Source: JAAYJT01 sp037445555
GTDB taxonomy: Bacteria; Bacteroidota; Bacteroidia; Bacteroidales; JAAYJT01
Length of the DNA stretch: 64,000 nt
Direction of reading: 5' to 3'
NCBI GenBank assembly: GCA_037445555.1
Contig: JBBIKG010000005.1
Location: 62,001 to 126,000, forward strand
The position numbers and the translations under genes are program-made. The notes below the pieces were generated by a model. The model saw only the letters and a list, made by a program, of their open reading frames with translations, was not told where the DNA came from and did not search any database. Of this stretch, positions 34,476 through 44,223 are shown piece after piece. Positions within the stretch are counted from its first letter, which is position 1. Each line of letters opens with the position of its first letter.

Positions 34476-37337
34476 ATGAGTGAGAAAAAACTACCGGCGC
34501 AAGTGAACGAAGCCCATGATCGTATAGAAGTTTACGGAGCCCGGGTTCATAACCTGCGTAATGCAGATGTGATGATCCCGCGCAACAAGCTGGTGGTCGT
34601 CACGGGGCTCAGCGGAAGCGGTAAGTCATCGCTTGCCTTTGATACGATCTATGCCGAAGGTCAGCGAAGGTATCTCGAGACATTTTCGGCCTATGCCCGC
34701 CAGTTCATCGGTAACCTCGAAAGGCCAGAAGTGGATAAGATCACAGGCCTCAGCCCGGTTGTGGCAATCGAACAGAAAACCTCGAGCCGGAATCCAAGGT
34801 CAACTGTTGGTACCATTACCGAAATCTACGACTATCTCCGCCTGTTGTTTGCCCGTGTGGCCACTGCCTATTCCCACATTTCGGGAAAGCCCATGGAGCG
34901 GTACAAAGAATCCCAGATCATTGCACTGATTCTAGAAAAATATGCCAGCCATGATGTGATGATCCTTTCTCCGCTCGTGAGAGGACGCAAAGGGCACTAC
35001 CGCGAACTGTTCGAGTCGTTGCGTAAGCAGGGATTTCTGAAGGTGAGGCTAGACGGAGAGGTAAGAGAGATAAGCTTCGGCATGCAGGCAGACAGGTACA
35101 GGATTCACGACATCGAACTGGTAGTGGACCGAATTAGGGTCAGCGAAAAAAATCATCAGAGGTTGATGCTGTCCATACAAACCGCCATGAAATTTGGAAA
35201 AGGCTCACTTATGTTGCTCGAAGAACCTTCAGGCAAGGTGCAGTACTTCAGCCGTCTGTTGATGGACCCTGAATCGGGAATAAGTTATGATGAACCGGAG
35301 CCCAATACTTTCTCGTTTAACTCACCGTACGGAGCCTGCGTCAAGTGCAACGGGCTTGGCCAGATATCGAAGATCGATATGGAGAAGGTCATCCCCAACC
35401 CTTCACAGTCGATCCGTAAAGGGGGCCTGGCGCCATTGGGCGAGTTCAAGCCAAACTGGATATTTAAACAGGTAGAAGGCATTGTAGCCAAATTTGGCTA
35501 TACAATAGATACCCCTCTCGAAGAACTGCCGGAAGAAGCCGTCGATATGCTGCTGAACGGTTCTAACGAACTGATCAGGGTAAAGAACGATTACCTCGGC
35601 GTGACCACCACCTACAATCTGAATTTCGAAGGCATCATCAACTTTATTGTCAACCAAGAGCAAGAATCAAACACGGTCGGCATCAAGAAATGGGCCTCGA
35701 ATTTCATGAATAAGGTTGACTGCCCCGAATGCCGCGGCACCCGGCTGAAAAAAGAAAGCCTTCACTACAGGATAGGGGGTAAAAACATCGGCGATCTGGT
35801 AAATCTCGACCTGCTCAGCCTTTCTGCCTGGGTACACGAGATCGGCCAACAACTCGAGGAGCGCAAACGTGTGGTGGCTTTTGAAATACTGCGCGAAATT
35901 CAGAACCGGTTGAACTTCCTTCTTGAAGTAGGCTTGGATTATCTCACACTGAACCGTACTTCAGCCAGCCTGAGCGGCGGTGAATCACAGCGCATCCGTC
36001 TTGCCACGCAGATCGGGTCGCAGTTGGTGGGGGTTTTGTATATCCTTGACGAACCAAGTATAGGGCTGCACCAGCGCGATAACAACCGACTCATAAAATC
36101 GCTGAAAGACCTGAGAGATCTCGGCAACACCGTTATTGTAGTCGAACACGACAAAGATATGATCCTCCATGCCGATCATGTAATCGATATCGGGCCCGGA
36201 GCCGGCATCATGGGCGGACAGGTGGTGGCACAAGGCCCACCATCTGCCATGGCCGAATGCCATACACTTACCTGCGATTACATCAGTGGCAGGAAAGCCA
36301 TCCAAATACCTGCGAACCGTCGTACCCCCAACGGAGCCTATCTAACCCTGTCAGGGGCATCTGGAAACAACCTCAAACAAATTGATGTCAGCATCCCCCT
36401 TGGGGTATTTATCTGTGTAACCGGTGTATCAGGGAGCGGGAAATCTTCGCTCATCAACGAAACTCTTTATCCTATACTGAGCAGACATTTTTACCGCAGC
36501 GATCAGCAGCCCCTTCCCTACAAGAATTTCGAAGGGCTGGACCTGATCGACAAGATAGTAGAAGTTGATCAATCTCCGATCGGGAAAACCCCACGCTCAA
36601 ATCCGGCCACCTACACCGGAGTATTTGATGAGATACGAAAACTCTATCAGCAATTGCCCGAATCGAAGGTTCGCGGATATAAGGCCGGGCGGTTTTCCTT
36701 CAACGTAAGTGGGGGGCGCTGTGAAACCTGCAAAGGTGCCGGGGTAAAAGTGATTGAGATGAATTTCCTTCCCAACGTGTATGTGTTGTGTGACGAATGC
36801 CATGGCAAACGATATAACCGCGAAACGCTTGAGGTTCGTTACAAAGGGAAGTCGATCAGCGATGTGCTCGATATGACCATAGACCAGGCTGTTGAATTTT
36901 TTGAGAACATTCCAGCAATCATACAAAAACTCAAATCACTTCGCGAAGTTGGCCTAGGCTATATTGCCCTCGGGCAGCAATCGACTACTCTGTCGGGAGG
37001 TGAATCGCAACGGATTAAGCTCGCTACCGAGCTGTCGCGCAAGGACACAGGCAAAACATTCTATATTCTCGATGAGCCCACCACAGGATTGCATTTCGAG
37101 GATGTAAAGGTGCTGCTTGACGTGCTGATGAGGCTGGTTGATAAAGGAAATACCGTGCTGGTCATTGAACACAATTTGGAAGTGATAAAAACCGCCGACC
37201 ATATTATCGATCTTGGCCCAGAAGGGGGCGATCGCGGCGGGCTGATAGTCGCACAGGGGGCGCCCGAAGAGGTTGCCCGCGTCAGGGAAAGCCACACTGC
37301 AATTTACCTGCGCAGTGAGTTGAAATTAACTGTTTAA
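34476..37337 (+). CDS. uvrA: Excinuclease ABC subunit A (UvrA)
   Basis: The 953-residue protein has two ABC ATPase halves. Walker A sites are TGLSGSGKSSLAFDTIYAEG near residue 44 and TGVSGSGKSSLINETLYP near 650; signature motifs are SLSGGESQRIRLATQ and TLSGGESQRIKLATE. The zinc-finger cysteines are seen in CVKCNGLG, CPECRGTR, CETCKGAG and CDECHGKR. It finds bulky DNA lesions for nucleotide excision repair. Length and features are normal. Confidence 0.97.
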   Translation: MSEKKLPAQVNEAHDRIEVYGARVHNLRNADVMIPRNKLVVVTGLSGSGKSSLAFDTIYAEGQRRYLETFSAYARQFIGNLERPEVDKITGLSPVVAIEQKTSSRNPRSTVGTITEIYDYLRLLFARVATAYSHISGKPMERYKESQIIALILEKYASHDVMILSPLVRGRKGHYRELFESLRKQGFLKVRLDGEVREISFGMQADRYRIHDIELVVDRIRVSEKNHQRLMLSIQTAMKFGKGSLMLLEEPSGKVQYFSRLLMDPESGISYDEPEPNTFSFNSPYGACVKCNGLGQISKIDMEKVIPNPSQSIRKGGLAPLGEFKPNWIFKQVEGIVAKFGYTIDTPLEELPEEAVDMLLNGSNELIRVKNDYLGVTTTYNLNFEGIINFIVNQEQESNTVGIKKWASNFMNKVDCPECRGTRLKKESLHYRIGGKNIGDLVNLDLLSLSAWVHEIGQQLEERKRVVAFEILREIQNRLNFLLEVGLDYLTLNRTSASLSGGESQRIRLATQIGSQLVGVLYILDEPSIGLHQRDNNRLIKSLKDLRDLGNTVIVVEHDKDMILHADHVIDIGPGAGIMGGQVVAQGPPSAMAECHTLTCDYISGRKAIQIPANRRTPNGAYLTLSGASGNNLKQIDVSIPLGVFICVTGVSGSGKSSLINETLYPILSRHFYRSDQQPLPYKNFEGLDLIDKIVEVDQSPIGKTPRSNPATYTGVFDEIRKLYQQLPESKVRGYKAGRFSFNVSGGRCETCKGAGVKVIEMNFLPNVYVLCDECHGKRYNRETLEVRYKGKSISDVLDMTIDQAVEFFENIPAIIQKLKSLREVGLGYIALGQQSTTLSGGESQRIKLATELSRKDTGKTFYILDEPTTGLHFEDVKVLLDVLMRLVDKGNTVLVIEHNLEVIKTADHIIDLGPEGGDRGGLIVAQGAPEEVARVRESHTAIYLRSELKLTV

Positions 37338-37370
37338 TGTATATTTGACTTCAATATTTAAACCCGGATT

Positions 37371-38099
37371 ATGAATAACCTCGAACCTAGGAAACTCACT
37401 GACGAAGAGAGAATTAGACTTGCCTTCAAACCTAAGACCTGGAATCAGATTAAGACCCAGGACTCGTGGTCGGTGTTTAAGATAATGGCCGAACTGGTGG
37501 ACGGATATGAGACCTTGTCACGTATAGGGCCCTGTGTATCCATTTTTGGTTCAGCCCGGACCAAGCCGACCCATAGGTACTACAAACTAGCCGAAGAGAT
37601 TGCCTACCTGCTTACAAAGAAAGGGTTCGGCATCATCACCGGCGGAGGTCCAGGCATTATGGAAGCAGCCAATAAAGGTGCGCATTTTGGCGGAGGAAAA
37701 TCCGTGGGGCTGAATATCTCCATCCCTACTGAGCAGTATGCCAATCCCTTTATCGATCCCGACAAGCTGCTCACTTTCGACTATTTTTTTGTCAGGAAAG
37801 TCATGTTTATGCGATACGCGCAAGGGTACATAGTATTGCCGGGCGGATTTGGTACTTTGGACGAACTGTTCGAAGCCATCACACTGATACAGACGCACAA
37901 ACTCGTCAGCTTCCCCATTGTAATGGTAGGCAAGGATTACTGGAAAGGGCTCATCGACTGGATACATGAAACGATGCTTGCCGAAAACAATATCAGCGCC
38001 AATGACCTGAATATTTTTACGTTGGTCGATACAGCCGAAGAAGCAGTAAACGTAATCGAAGAGTTCTATAGCCGGTATTCACTTAAACCCAACTTCTAA
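37371..38099 (+). CDS. LOG-family Rossmann-fold protein (TIGR00730-like)
   Basis: The 242-residue protein has the family motif GGGPGIMEAANKGA near residue 90 and PGGFGTLDELFEAITLIQTHK near 163. Members such as PpnN and the plant LOG enzymes hydrolyse nucleoside 5'-monophosphates. It carries a 50-residue N-terminal extension before the core. It follows uvrA by 33 bases, and its stop lies six bases from the convergent FG-GAP gene. Confidence 0.85.
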   Translation: MNNLEPRKLTDEERIRLAFKPKTWNQIKTQDSWSVFKIMAELVDGYETLSRIGPCVSIFGSARTKPTHRYYKLAEEIAYLLTKKGFGIITGGGPGIMEAANKGAHFGGGKSVGLNISIPTEQYANPFIDPDKLLTFDYFFVRKVMFMRYAQGYIVLPGGFGTLDELFEAITLIQTHKLVSFPIVMVGKDYWKGLIDWIHETMLAENNISANDLNIFTLVDTAEEAVNVIEEFYSRYSLKPNF

Positions 38100-38105
38100 C
38101 TTTTT

Positions 38106-40409
38106 CTATCGCAACATCAGCTTGCTTCGGTACATTTCAACTTTTCCAACCGGAAGAACAAGTTCCAGCTCCGCCAGATATAGGCCTCGCGGCCACTGGC
38201 GGCAGTTGATGTGCAATGAACCGGACTGCCCGGGATCAGTTGCAAATTGAACTCGACCCGTGGTGTCATACACTCGAAGGATTCTTTTACCGGTAAGTTC
38301 CTGATATGGTTGCAGATCAAAAGAAAAAGATTGGTTCGCAGGGTTTGGATAGACCTTAAGGGGCCTGTCATGATCTTCAGGCATTGAACCGATGCCAGTC
38401 GGTTTGGGTTTGACTCCCTGAAAGTAAACCAAGCCACCTGAGTAATTGCCGACCACCAAGGTAGGATAATTTGCACTGCCCATGTATTGCAGTGCAGGCG
38501 CTGTCCGTATGCCTTCGGTAATGTCTGAGAGGCGATCTTCGACTAGGGTAAAGCTCCCTGTCAGATTTCCTTCGATGTTTCGAAATAAAAACAATTTCCC
38601 CGATTCAGAGCCAACTACCAGCCGGCGAGTGCCGTCAGAAGCCATATAGAATGCAGGTATGCTATAACCAAAATAGGAAACCTCCTGATCTGTCACATTC
38701 ACTCTGCCAAGGTTATCAGTCACTTTCACAAAATTGGGTGAGGAAGCTATTCCACGGTTTTCATAATAGGTCAGTTTGCCGTTGCGCTGACCAATGATGA
38801 CATCAGACAGCCCGTCACCGTTCAGGTCAAATAGCTGAGGTGCACTGAACGCCTCGACTTTCATATTCTGATAATTTGCATCAGCCAAACGGAAATCGGG
38901 GCTCTGGCTGCTGCCGAAATTCCTGAAAAGAAGAACCGTTCCAGTGGAATTACCCACCAGCATCTCAGAAATGCCATCTCCGTCAAGATCACCAAAGGAA
39001 GGATGTAAGGCAAGCATCTTCAGGCCCGAAAGACTTGCAAAGTCGTCGGTCGCTATCCTGAATGCCGGAAGATCGCGTGTGCCTATATTCTGTAACCAAG
39101 CCACCCTTGAATAATAACGGCAGGTGAGTACCGAAAATGCATTGTACCAGCATGAATCGTTATATCCAAAATTACCCACTAGCAGGTCGGGCAAACCATC
39201 CTGGTTGACATCGGCAAACACCGGAATCGAACCGGCACCAAGATCGATCATCTGGTCCTGCAAAAATGATTTTGTGATGAACCGGAAATCCGGTTTCAGA
39301 CTGGTGCCTACATTTTTGTATTGCCAAATGCTCTGGTGATGATTCGATCTGGTGAGGCTTTGATCGAATGCCGAAACAAGCAGGTCTTTCTTCCCATCCA
39401 TATCCACATCGATGAATGTGGCAGCTGGAAAAGAAAACAGCCTGACCGGCAGGTTCCTATCGGGAAATAGAGTATCGACCTTTGTGATCCGGGCTTGCTC
39501 GTTGGTGCCTCCATTTTCCAGTAACAACAAGGATGCATAATCGATATCGCCCAGCACGAGATCATTGACACCGTTTCCGTTCATGTCGAGCATCAGGAGT
39601 GTAGAGCCGGTATGTCTGTCCGAACCGGTTTTCGTCAATCCGGGCACGCCCTGCAGGCAGGTATCCAGGGTGAGTCTATTCGATTCCTGACTCTCTGCAA
39701 ATTTTCCCCAGCAATAATGTGTCTTGACGTAAGACAGTGAATCGGTATGGCCGTATCGTTCGACGCTTTGATTTTTATGCATCTCCACAAAACTGCCTAG
39801 ACCCCAGAATGTGAGAATATCAAGGTCGCCGTCTCCGTCCATGTCAGTGATTGCCGGGTAATCCACGGTGGTTACCAGGATATTTGTTTCCACAGAACCA
39901 TACAACGAAAGCAGAAAAGGTTTGGTGACCTGTACAAATTTCAGGGTATTGCCCGGGAAGTTCCTGAAAACCTTAATACCACCGATGGTATAGGTGAAAA
40001 TGTCTTTTTTTCCGTCGCGATCGTAGTCGTGGAGTTGAAACCAGTGCGACAGCAGAGGGAATTGCTTTGCATACTCAGGCTCATACCTGTAACTGACGCC
40101 TTGTGTTGTTCTGAAGGTTATGAATGTAAGCAGGCGACTTCCGTGACGATCAAAAACCACCAGGTCTTCGAGGCCGTCGGCATTCAAATCTATGGTTTGA
40201 ATCTGCACATTATTTAGCCCTCCTGTCCAGGCATTTGAAAATGGAGTGTCCTGCCGCCCTCTAACGATGATTTCCTGGTTTCTGATGAATGAAATATCCG
40301 TATTTGTCTGACCTGTAACTACCGCCGGCAATGTCCAAAAAACAATGAACCAAATGATGGCAAAGGGCAGTCTTTTAATAAGCTTATGGCTAATTGAAAG
40401 GCAGAACAT
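38106..40409 (-). CDS. FG-GAP/VCBS repeat protein with T9SS sorting domain
   Basis: The 767-residue protein starts with a signal-like N-terminus and contains many repeats of the form D-x-N-x-D-G-x-x-D (for example DLNADGLEDLVVFD and DMDGDGDLDILTF), which bind calcium in beta-propellers. The last 80 residues form a T9SS type A C-terminal signal, with KVYPNPANQSFSFDL and YDTTGRVQF. The product should be exported and attached to the cell surface or released. Function of the propeller is unknown. Confidence 0.88.
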   Translation of the reverse strand: MFCLSISHKLIKRLPFAIIWFIVFWTLPAVVTGQTNTDISFIRNQEIIVRGRQDTPFSNAWTGGLNNVQIQTIDLNADGLEDLVVFDRHGSRLLTFITFRTTQGVSYRYEPEYAKQFPLLSHWFQLHDYDRDGKKDIFTYTIGGIKVFRNFPGNTLKFVQVTKPFLLSLYGSVETNILVTTVDYPAITDMDGDGDLDILTFWGLGSFVEMHKNQSVERYGHTDSLSYVKTHYCWGKFAESQESNRLTLDTCLQGVPGLTKTGSDRHTGSTLLMLDMNGNGVNDLVLGDIDYASLLLLENGGTNEQARITKVDTLFPDRNLPVRLFSFPAATFIDVDMDGKKDLLVSAFDQSLTRSNHHQSIWQYKNVGTSLKPDFRFITKSFLQDQMIDLGAGSIPVFADVNQDGLPDLLVGNFGYNDSCWYNAFSVLTCRYYSRVAWLQNIGTRDLPAFRIATDDFASLSGLKMLALHPSFGDLDGDGISEMLVGNSTGTVLLFRNFGSSQSPDFRLADANYQNMKVEAFSAPQLFDLNGDGLSDVIIGQRNGKLTYYENRGIASSPNFVKVTDNLGRVNVTDQEVSYFGYSIPAFYMASDGTRRLVVGSESGKLFLFRNIEGNLTGSFTLVEDRLSDITEGIRTAPALQYMGSANYPTLVVGNYSGGLVYFQGVKPKPTGIGSMPEDHDRPLKVYPNPANQSFSFDLQPYQELTGKRILRVYDTTGRVQFATDPGQSGSLHINCRQWPRGLYLAELELVLPVGKVEMYRSKLMLR

Positions 40410-40487
40410 TTTTCAGGTAACTGATTAACAATATTTTGAACATTCAGGCAAGATAACTGTGCCGCTGAAAATTAGGATGATCTACTG

Positions 40488-40519
40488 CTTGGTAATTCAA
40501 ACCCTAAATTCTATCTTTG
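40488..40519 (+). promoter_or_regulatory. Candidate promoter of secDF
   Basis: A TATCTTTG -7 element (40512-40519) is preceded at 20 bases by CTTG (40488-40491), close to the TTTG -33 element. The leader to the ATG at 40572 would be about 46 bases. Confidence 0.6.
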
Positions 40520-40571
40520 CACGCTCAAAAAACAAAGATAATTTTTATCCGTCTTTTTAAACAGAACTCAC

Positions 40572-43500
40572 ATGCAAAGTAAAGGAGCAATTAAGTTTTT
40601 TGCCATTGCGCTGGCACTTGTCTGCCTTTTCCAGTTATCATTCACCTTTTTCTCCACCAGAGTTGAGAAAAAAGCCAAAGCTTATGCAAGTAATGAGCAG
40701 GCCCTGAATCAGGCCGCCAGGCTGGCAGCCGGAAATGAGATTCTCAAGGACTATCTCTTCGATTCAATCTCGAAGGCTCGTGAAAGATACTATCTGGATT
40801 CAATGTCAAACGTGGTGGTTTACAACCTGGGCATTCGGAAATATACCTATCTCGAAACCAAGGAAAGAGAAATCAACCTGGGTCTTGACCTGAAGGGCGG
40901 TATGAACGTCACGCTGGAGATCAGTGTGGCAGATATTCTGAACGCCTTATCTGGCTACAGCACAAACCCGACCTATCAGGAAGCCATAAAGCGCGCGCTG
41001 GTTAAACAGAAAACCAGTCAAACCGACTTCATCACACTCTTTGCCCAGTCGTTTGAAGAAGTTGACCGTAACGCCAGCCTTGCTTCGATTTTTATCAACT
41101 CGCCTGAGTTTAAGGATAGGATCACTTACGGATCATCAAATGCCGATGTAATCAGCCTGATCAGAACCGAAACCAACGACGCCATCGACCGTGCTTTCAA
41201 TATTCTGCGCACCCGTATCGACCGTTTTGGAGTTGCTCAGCCAAATATACAGAAGCTCGCCACATCAGGGCGCATACTCGTCGAATTACCCGGAATCAAA
41301 GAACCTGAGCGTGTCCGCAAACTTTTACAAGGAAGCGCCCGGCTCGAGTTCTGGGAAACATACAATTTCAATGAGGTAGTGCAGTATTTCACTGAGGCCA
41401 ACAAGCGGTTAGCTGTCATTGAAAGTGCGATGGAATTGACCGATGTAACAAAAGAAGCACCAGCAGAAACTCAGCCCACACCTGCTGAACAGAATGCCGA
41501 CACCACTTCCAATCTTGAGGACATCCTCAAGAGCGACACCTCTGCCGTTGCCAAGGAAAATGATAAGAACCGCGAGGAATGGGCCAGGGAAAACCCCTTA
41601 TTTAACAAACTTCAGCCTGCTTTCTTCCAGGGCAACGATGGACAGCTTTATCCCGGTGAGGGTGCGACGGTTGGCTATTCTGCCATCAAGGACACTGCTG
41701 CTGTAAATGCGCTGGTTCGAAAATCCTTTGAAAGAAATCTCTTTCCGCGAAATCTGAAACTTGCCTGGAACGTAAAACCAAATGTTGATCAGAAAGATGT
41801 GCTTGAACTGGTTGCCCTAAAAGTAACTACCCGCGAGGGTATCGCCCCCCTGGGTGGTGAGGTGATCATCGATGCACGTCAGGACTACGGACAAACGGGC
41901 AAGGTCGAAGTTACCATGAACATGAATTCTGAAGGTGCCCGGGTATGGCGCCGGCTGACAGGTGAAAACATCGGGCGACAAGTAGCGATCGTGCTCGACG
42001 GTTATGTATATTCTGCTCCTCGCGTGAACGACGAAATTCCAAGTGGACGTTCATCCATCAGCGGAAACTTCACCATAGAAGAAGCCAAGGACCTTGCCAA
42101 CATTCTTAAATCGGGCAAGATGCCGGCCCCGGCACATATTGTTCAGGAAGAAATTGTCGGACCTTCGCTTGGTCGCGAAGCCATCTCCTCGGGATTGACC
42201 TCCTTCCTGATTGCCTTCCTGCTTGTGCTCATTTATATGTTCTTCTATTACGGCAAAGCCGGTTATGTGGCCGACCTTGCGTTGATCACCAATATCTTCT
42301 TTATTTTCGGTGTGCTGGCATCACTCGGTGCAGTGCTCACGCTGCCGGGTATCGCAGGTATCGTGCTGACGCTGGGTATGGCTGTCGACTCCAACGTAAT
42401 CATCTACGAGAGAGTGCGCGAGGAATTGCGACAGGGCAAAGGACTACGTCTGGCAATAGAAGACGGATACAAGAATGCCTACTCAGCCATCATCGACGGC
42501 AACGTCACCACGCTACTTACCGGTATCGTATTATACATTTTCGGATCCGGACCCATTCAGGGATTTGCCACCACACTGATCATCGGTATCCTTTCTTCGC
42601 TGTTTACCTCAATCTTTATCTCAAGGATGATTTTCCTTTGGCAGCTAGATCATAACCGCAGTATAACCTTCGATAACCGATTTACCCGCTCCTTGTTCGT
42701 TGGATCGAAATTCGATTTCATCAAGGTCCGCCGTGTGACCTACATAATATCCGTTTCGGTGATTACGATAGGACTTGCATCACTCGTATTTAAAGGTTTG
42801 AACTACGGGGTTGATTTCACCGGAGGCCGCACCTACGTGGTAAGATTTGACCAGAACGTGAGAACGGTTGATGTGCGTGCCTCGTTGGCGACCGCCTTGG
42901 GCGAATCGGCCGAGGTAAAAACCTTCGGACCGTCGAACCAGGTAAAAATTACTACCAAATACAAAATCGGCGATGATTCAGCCGAAGCCGACTCACTTGT
43001 AGAAGCAAAGATTTATGAAGGTGTGAAGCCTTTCTTTTCGAATCAGCTCTCCTACGACGATTTCACTTCCGACGACGAAACCAAACTGCTCGGCAGATTA
43101 AGCTCCCATAAGGTGGGACCGACCATCGCACGCGACATTAAACAGGCAGCTGTAATTGCAGTTATCATTGCGCTATTCATCATCTTTGCTTATATCTATG
43201 TGCGGTTCAAGAAATGGCAATTCGGACTGGGAGCCGTCACTGCCCTATTCCACGACTCACTGATCACCATTTCCATGTACTCCATTTTCTATGGTATACT
43301 GCCATTCAGCCTCGAGGTTGACCAGGCATTTATCGCAGCTATTCTGACAATTATCGGGTACTCGGTAAATGACACGGTGATCATTTTTGACCGTATCCGC
43401 GAGAACCTCGGGCTGCATCCGAAGCGTCATCTCGGGCAAAATATCAATGATGCCATCAACAGTACCTTGGGCCGTACTATCAATACGGCCGGCACCACGA

Positions 43501-43679
43501 TCATAGTACTTATCGCCATCTTTATCTTCGGCGGTGAGGTGATCCGGGGCTTCTCCTTCGCCTTGCTTGTGGGCATCATAGTAGGAACCTACTCCTCATG
43601 GTTCGTTGCTACCCCGATTGCCTACGACCTGATTACCCGCAGAAAGCATAAGGAAGCTGCCCTGGCAAAAAAAGCCTGA
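40572..43679 (+). CDS. secDF: Fused protein translocase subunit SecDF
   Basis: The 1035-residue protein joins SecD and SecF, the usual state in Bacteroidota. The SecD part has an N-terminal helix, a long periplasmic domain (with an acidic low-complexity insert near 300-340) and five helices containing GMAVDSNVIIYERVREELR near 607. The SecF part begins near 700 and has the matching NDTVIIFDRIRENLG near 930. The complex uses the proton gradient to pull proteins out of the SecYEG channel. Confidence 0.96.
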   Translation: MQSKGAIKFFAIALALVCLFQLSFTFFSTRVEKKAKAYASNEQALNQAARLAAGNEILKDYLFDSISKARERYYLDSMSNVVVYNLGIRKYTYLETKEREINLGLDLKGGMNVTLEISVADILNALSGYSTNPTYQEAIKRALVKQKTSQTDFITLFAQSFEEVDRNASLASIFINSPEFKDRITYGSSNADVISLIRTETNDAIDRAFNILRTRIDRFGVAQPNIQKLATSGRILVELPGIKEPERVRKLLQGSARLEFWETYNFNEVVQYFTEANKRLAVIESAMELTDVTKEAPAETQPTPAEQNADTTSNLEDILKSDTSAVAKENDKNREEWARENPLFNKLQPAFFQGNDGQLYPGEGATVGYSAIKDTAAVNALVRKSFERNLFPRNLKLAWNVKPNVDQKDVLELVALKVTTREGIAPLGGEVIIDARQDYGQTGKVEVTMNMNSEGARVWRRLTGENIGRQVAIVLDGYVYSAPRVNDEIPSGRSSISGNFTIEEAKDLANILKSGKMPAPAHIVQEEIVGPSLGREAISSGLTSFLIAFLLVLIYMFFYYGKAGYVADLALITNIFFIFGVLASLGAVLTLPGIAGIVLTLGMAVDSNVIIYERVREELRQGKGLRLAIEDGYKNAYSAIIDGNVTTLLTGIVLYIFGSGPIQGFATTLIIGILSSLFTSIFISRMIFLWQLDHNRSITFDNRFTRSLFVGSKFDFIKVRRVTYIISVSVITIGLASLVFKGLNYGVDFTGGRTYVVRFDQNVRTVDVRASLATALGESAEVKTFGPSNQVKITTKYKIGDDSAEADSLVEAKIYEGVKPFFSNQLSYDDFTSDDETKLLGRLSSHKVGPTIARDIKQAAVIAVIIALFIIFAYIYVRFKKWQFGLGAVTALFHDSLITISMYSIFYGILPFSLEVDQAFIAAILTIIGYSVNDTVIIFDRIRENLGLHPKRHLGQNINDAINSTLGRTINTAGTTIIVLIAIFIFGGEVIRGFSFALLVGIIVGTYSSWFVATPIAYDLITRRKHKEAALAKKA

Positions 43680-43699
43680 TAATTCTGAAAATTAAATCC

Positions 43700-43741
43700 C
43701 AGGCGGGGCTGGCAGTCGACTGCCAGCCCCGCCTGTTTTTT
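43700..43741 (+). terminator. Strong terminator after secDF
   Basis: A perfect 36-base palindrome (43700-43735) with arms of 18 bases, beginning CAGGCGGGGCTGGCAGTC, is followed by TTTTTT. With a minimal loop it still gives a stem of about 16 GC-rich base pairs, an unusually long perfect stem. Confidence 0.9.
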
Positions 43742-43764
43742 AGTCGCCGTATTTGCAGAAATAT

Positions 43765-43772
43765 TACTTTTG
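43765..43772 (+). promoter_or_regulatory. Candidate -7 element for tatA
   Basis: TACTTTTG fits TAnnTTTG and lies 20 bases before the ATG at 43793, so the leader would be very short. No -33 TTTG at the right distance is seen. Confidence 0.4.
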
Positions 43773-43792
43773 CAGAGTTAGATCCTTATGCT

Positions 43793-44155
43793 ATGAGTAT
43801 CTGCCTCATTCCTTTGTTTTTAAACATCAGCGGCGGTGAAATGCTGGTGATCTTCCTTGTGCTGATGGTGGTTCTCGGTCCTTCGAAGATCCCCGAAGTG
43901 GCCCGTCAGATAGGGCGGGCCCTGAATGAGCTTAAAAAAGCCACAAGCGACGTTTCGCGCGAGCTGCGAAAAGAGACAGGCGATCTTCAGCAAACTATAC
44001 GTCGCGAAGCATACAAAATACGCGAGGAGGTGGAAAAGGTTACTGACCCTAAACAACAGACCAGAATCAACCTCCCGGAAATCGATACCGAAATTCCTGA
44101 TGTGTACACGACCAATGATCCAAAAACTCTTGACCCCGAGAAAAGCCCGCCCTGA
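43793..44155 (+). CDS. tatA: Twin-arginine translocase subunit TatA/TatB-like
   Basis: This 120-residue protein has a short hydrophobic N-terminal helix followed by the amphipathic hinge GPSKIPEVARQIGRALNELK and a charged tail, the layout of TatA/TatB. It would form part of the pore for folded proteins. An ATG or a nearby downstream codon may be the true start, since the first ten residues are not typical. It sits between secDF and the PorE-like gene, a group of export genes. Confidence 0.85.
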   Translation: MSICLIPLFLNISGGEMLVIFLVLMVVLGPSKIPEVARQIGRALNELKKATSDVSRELRKETGDLQQTIRREAYKIREEVEKVTDPKQQTRINLPEIDTEIPDVYTTNDPKTLDPEKSPP

Positions 44156-44175
44156 TGCCATACTATAACAGGTTC

Positions 44176-44183
44176 TAATTTCG
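44176..44183 (+). promoter_or_regulatory. Candidate -7 element for the PorE-like gene
   Basis: TAATTTCG resembles TAnnTTTG with one mismatch. It lies 40 bases before the chosen ATG at 44224 and only 4 bases before the upstream ATG at 44188, which supports the later start. Confidence 0.35.
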
Positions 44184-44223
44184 TTGTATGGTACAGAGTT
44201 TTATGATTTCCAATCAAAGCCGA

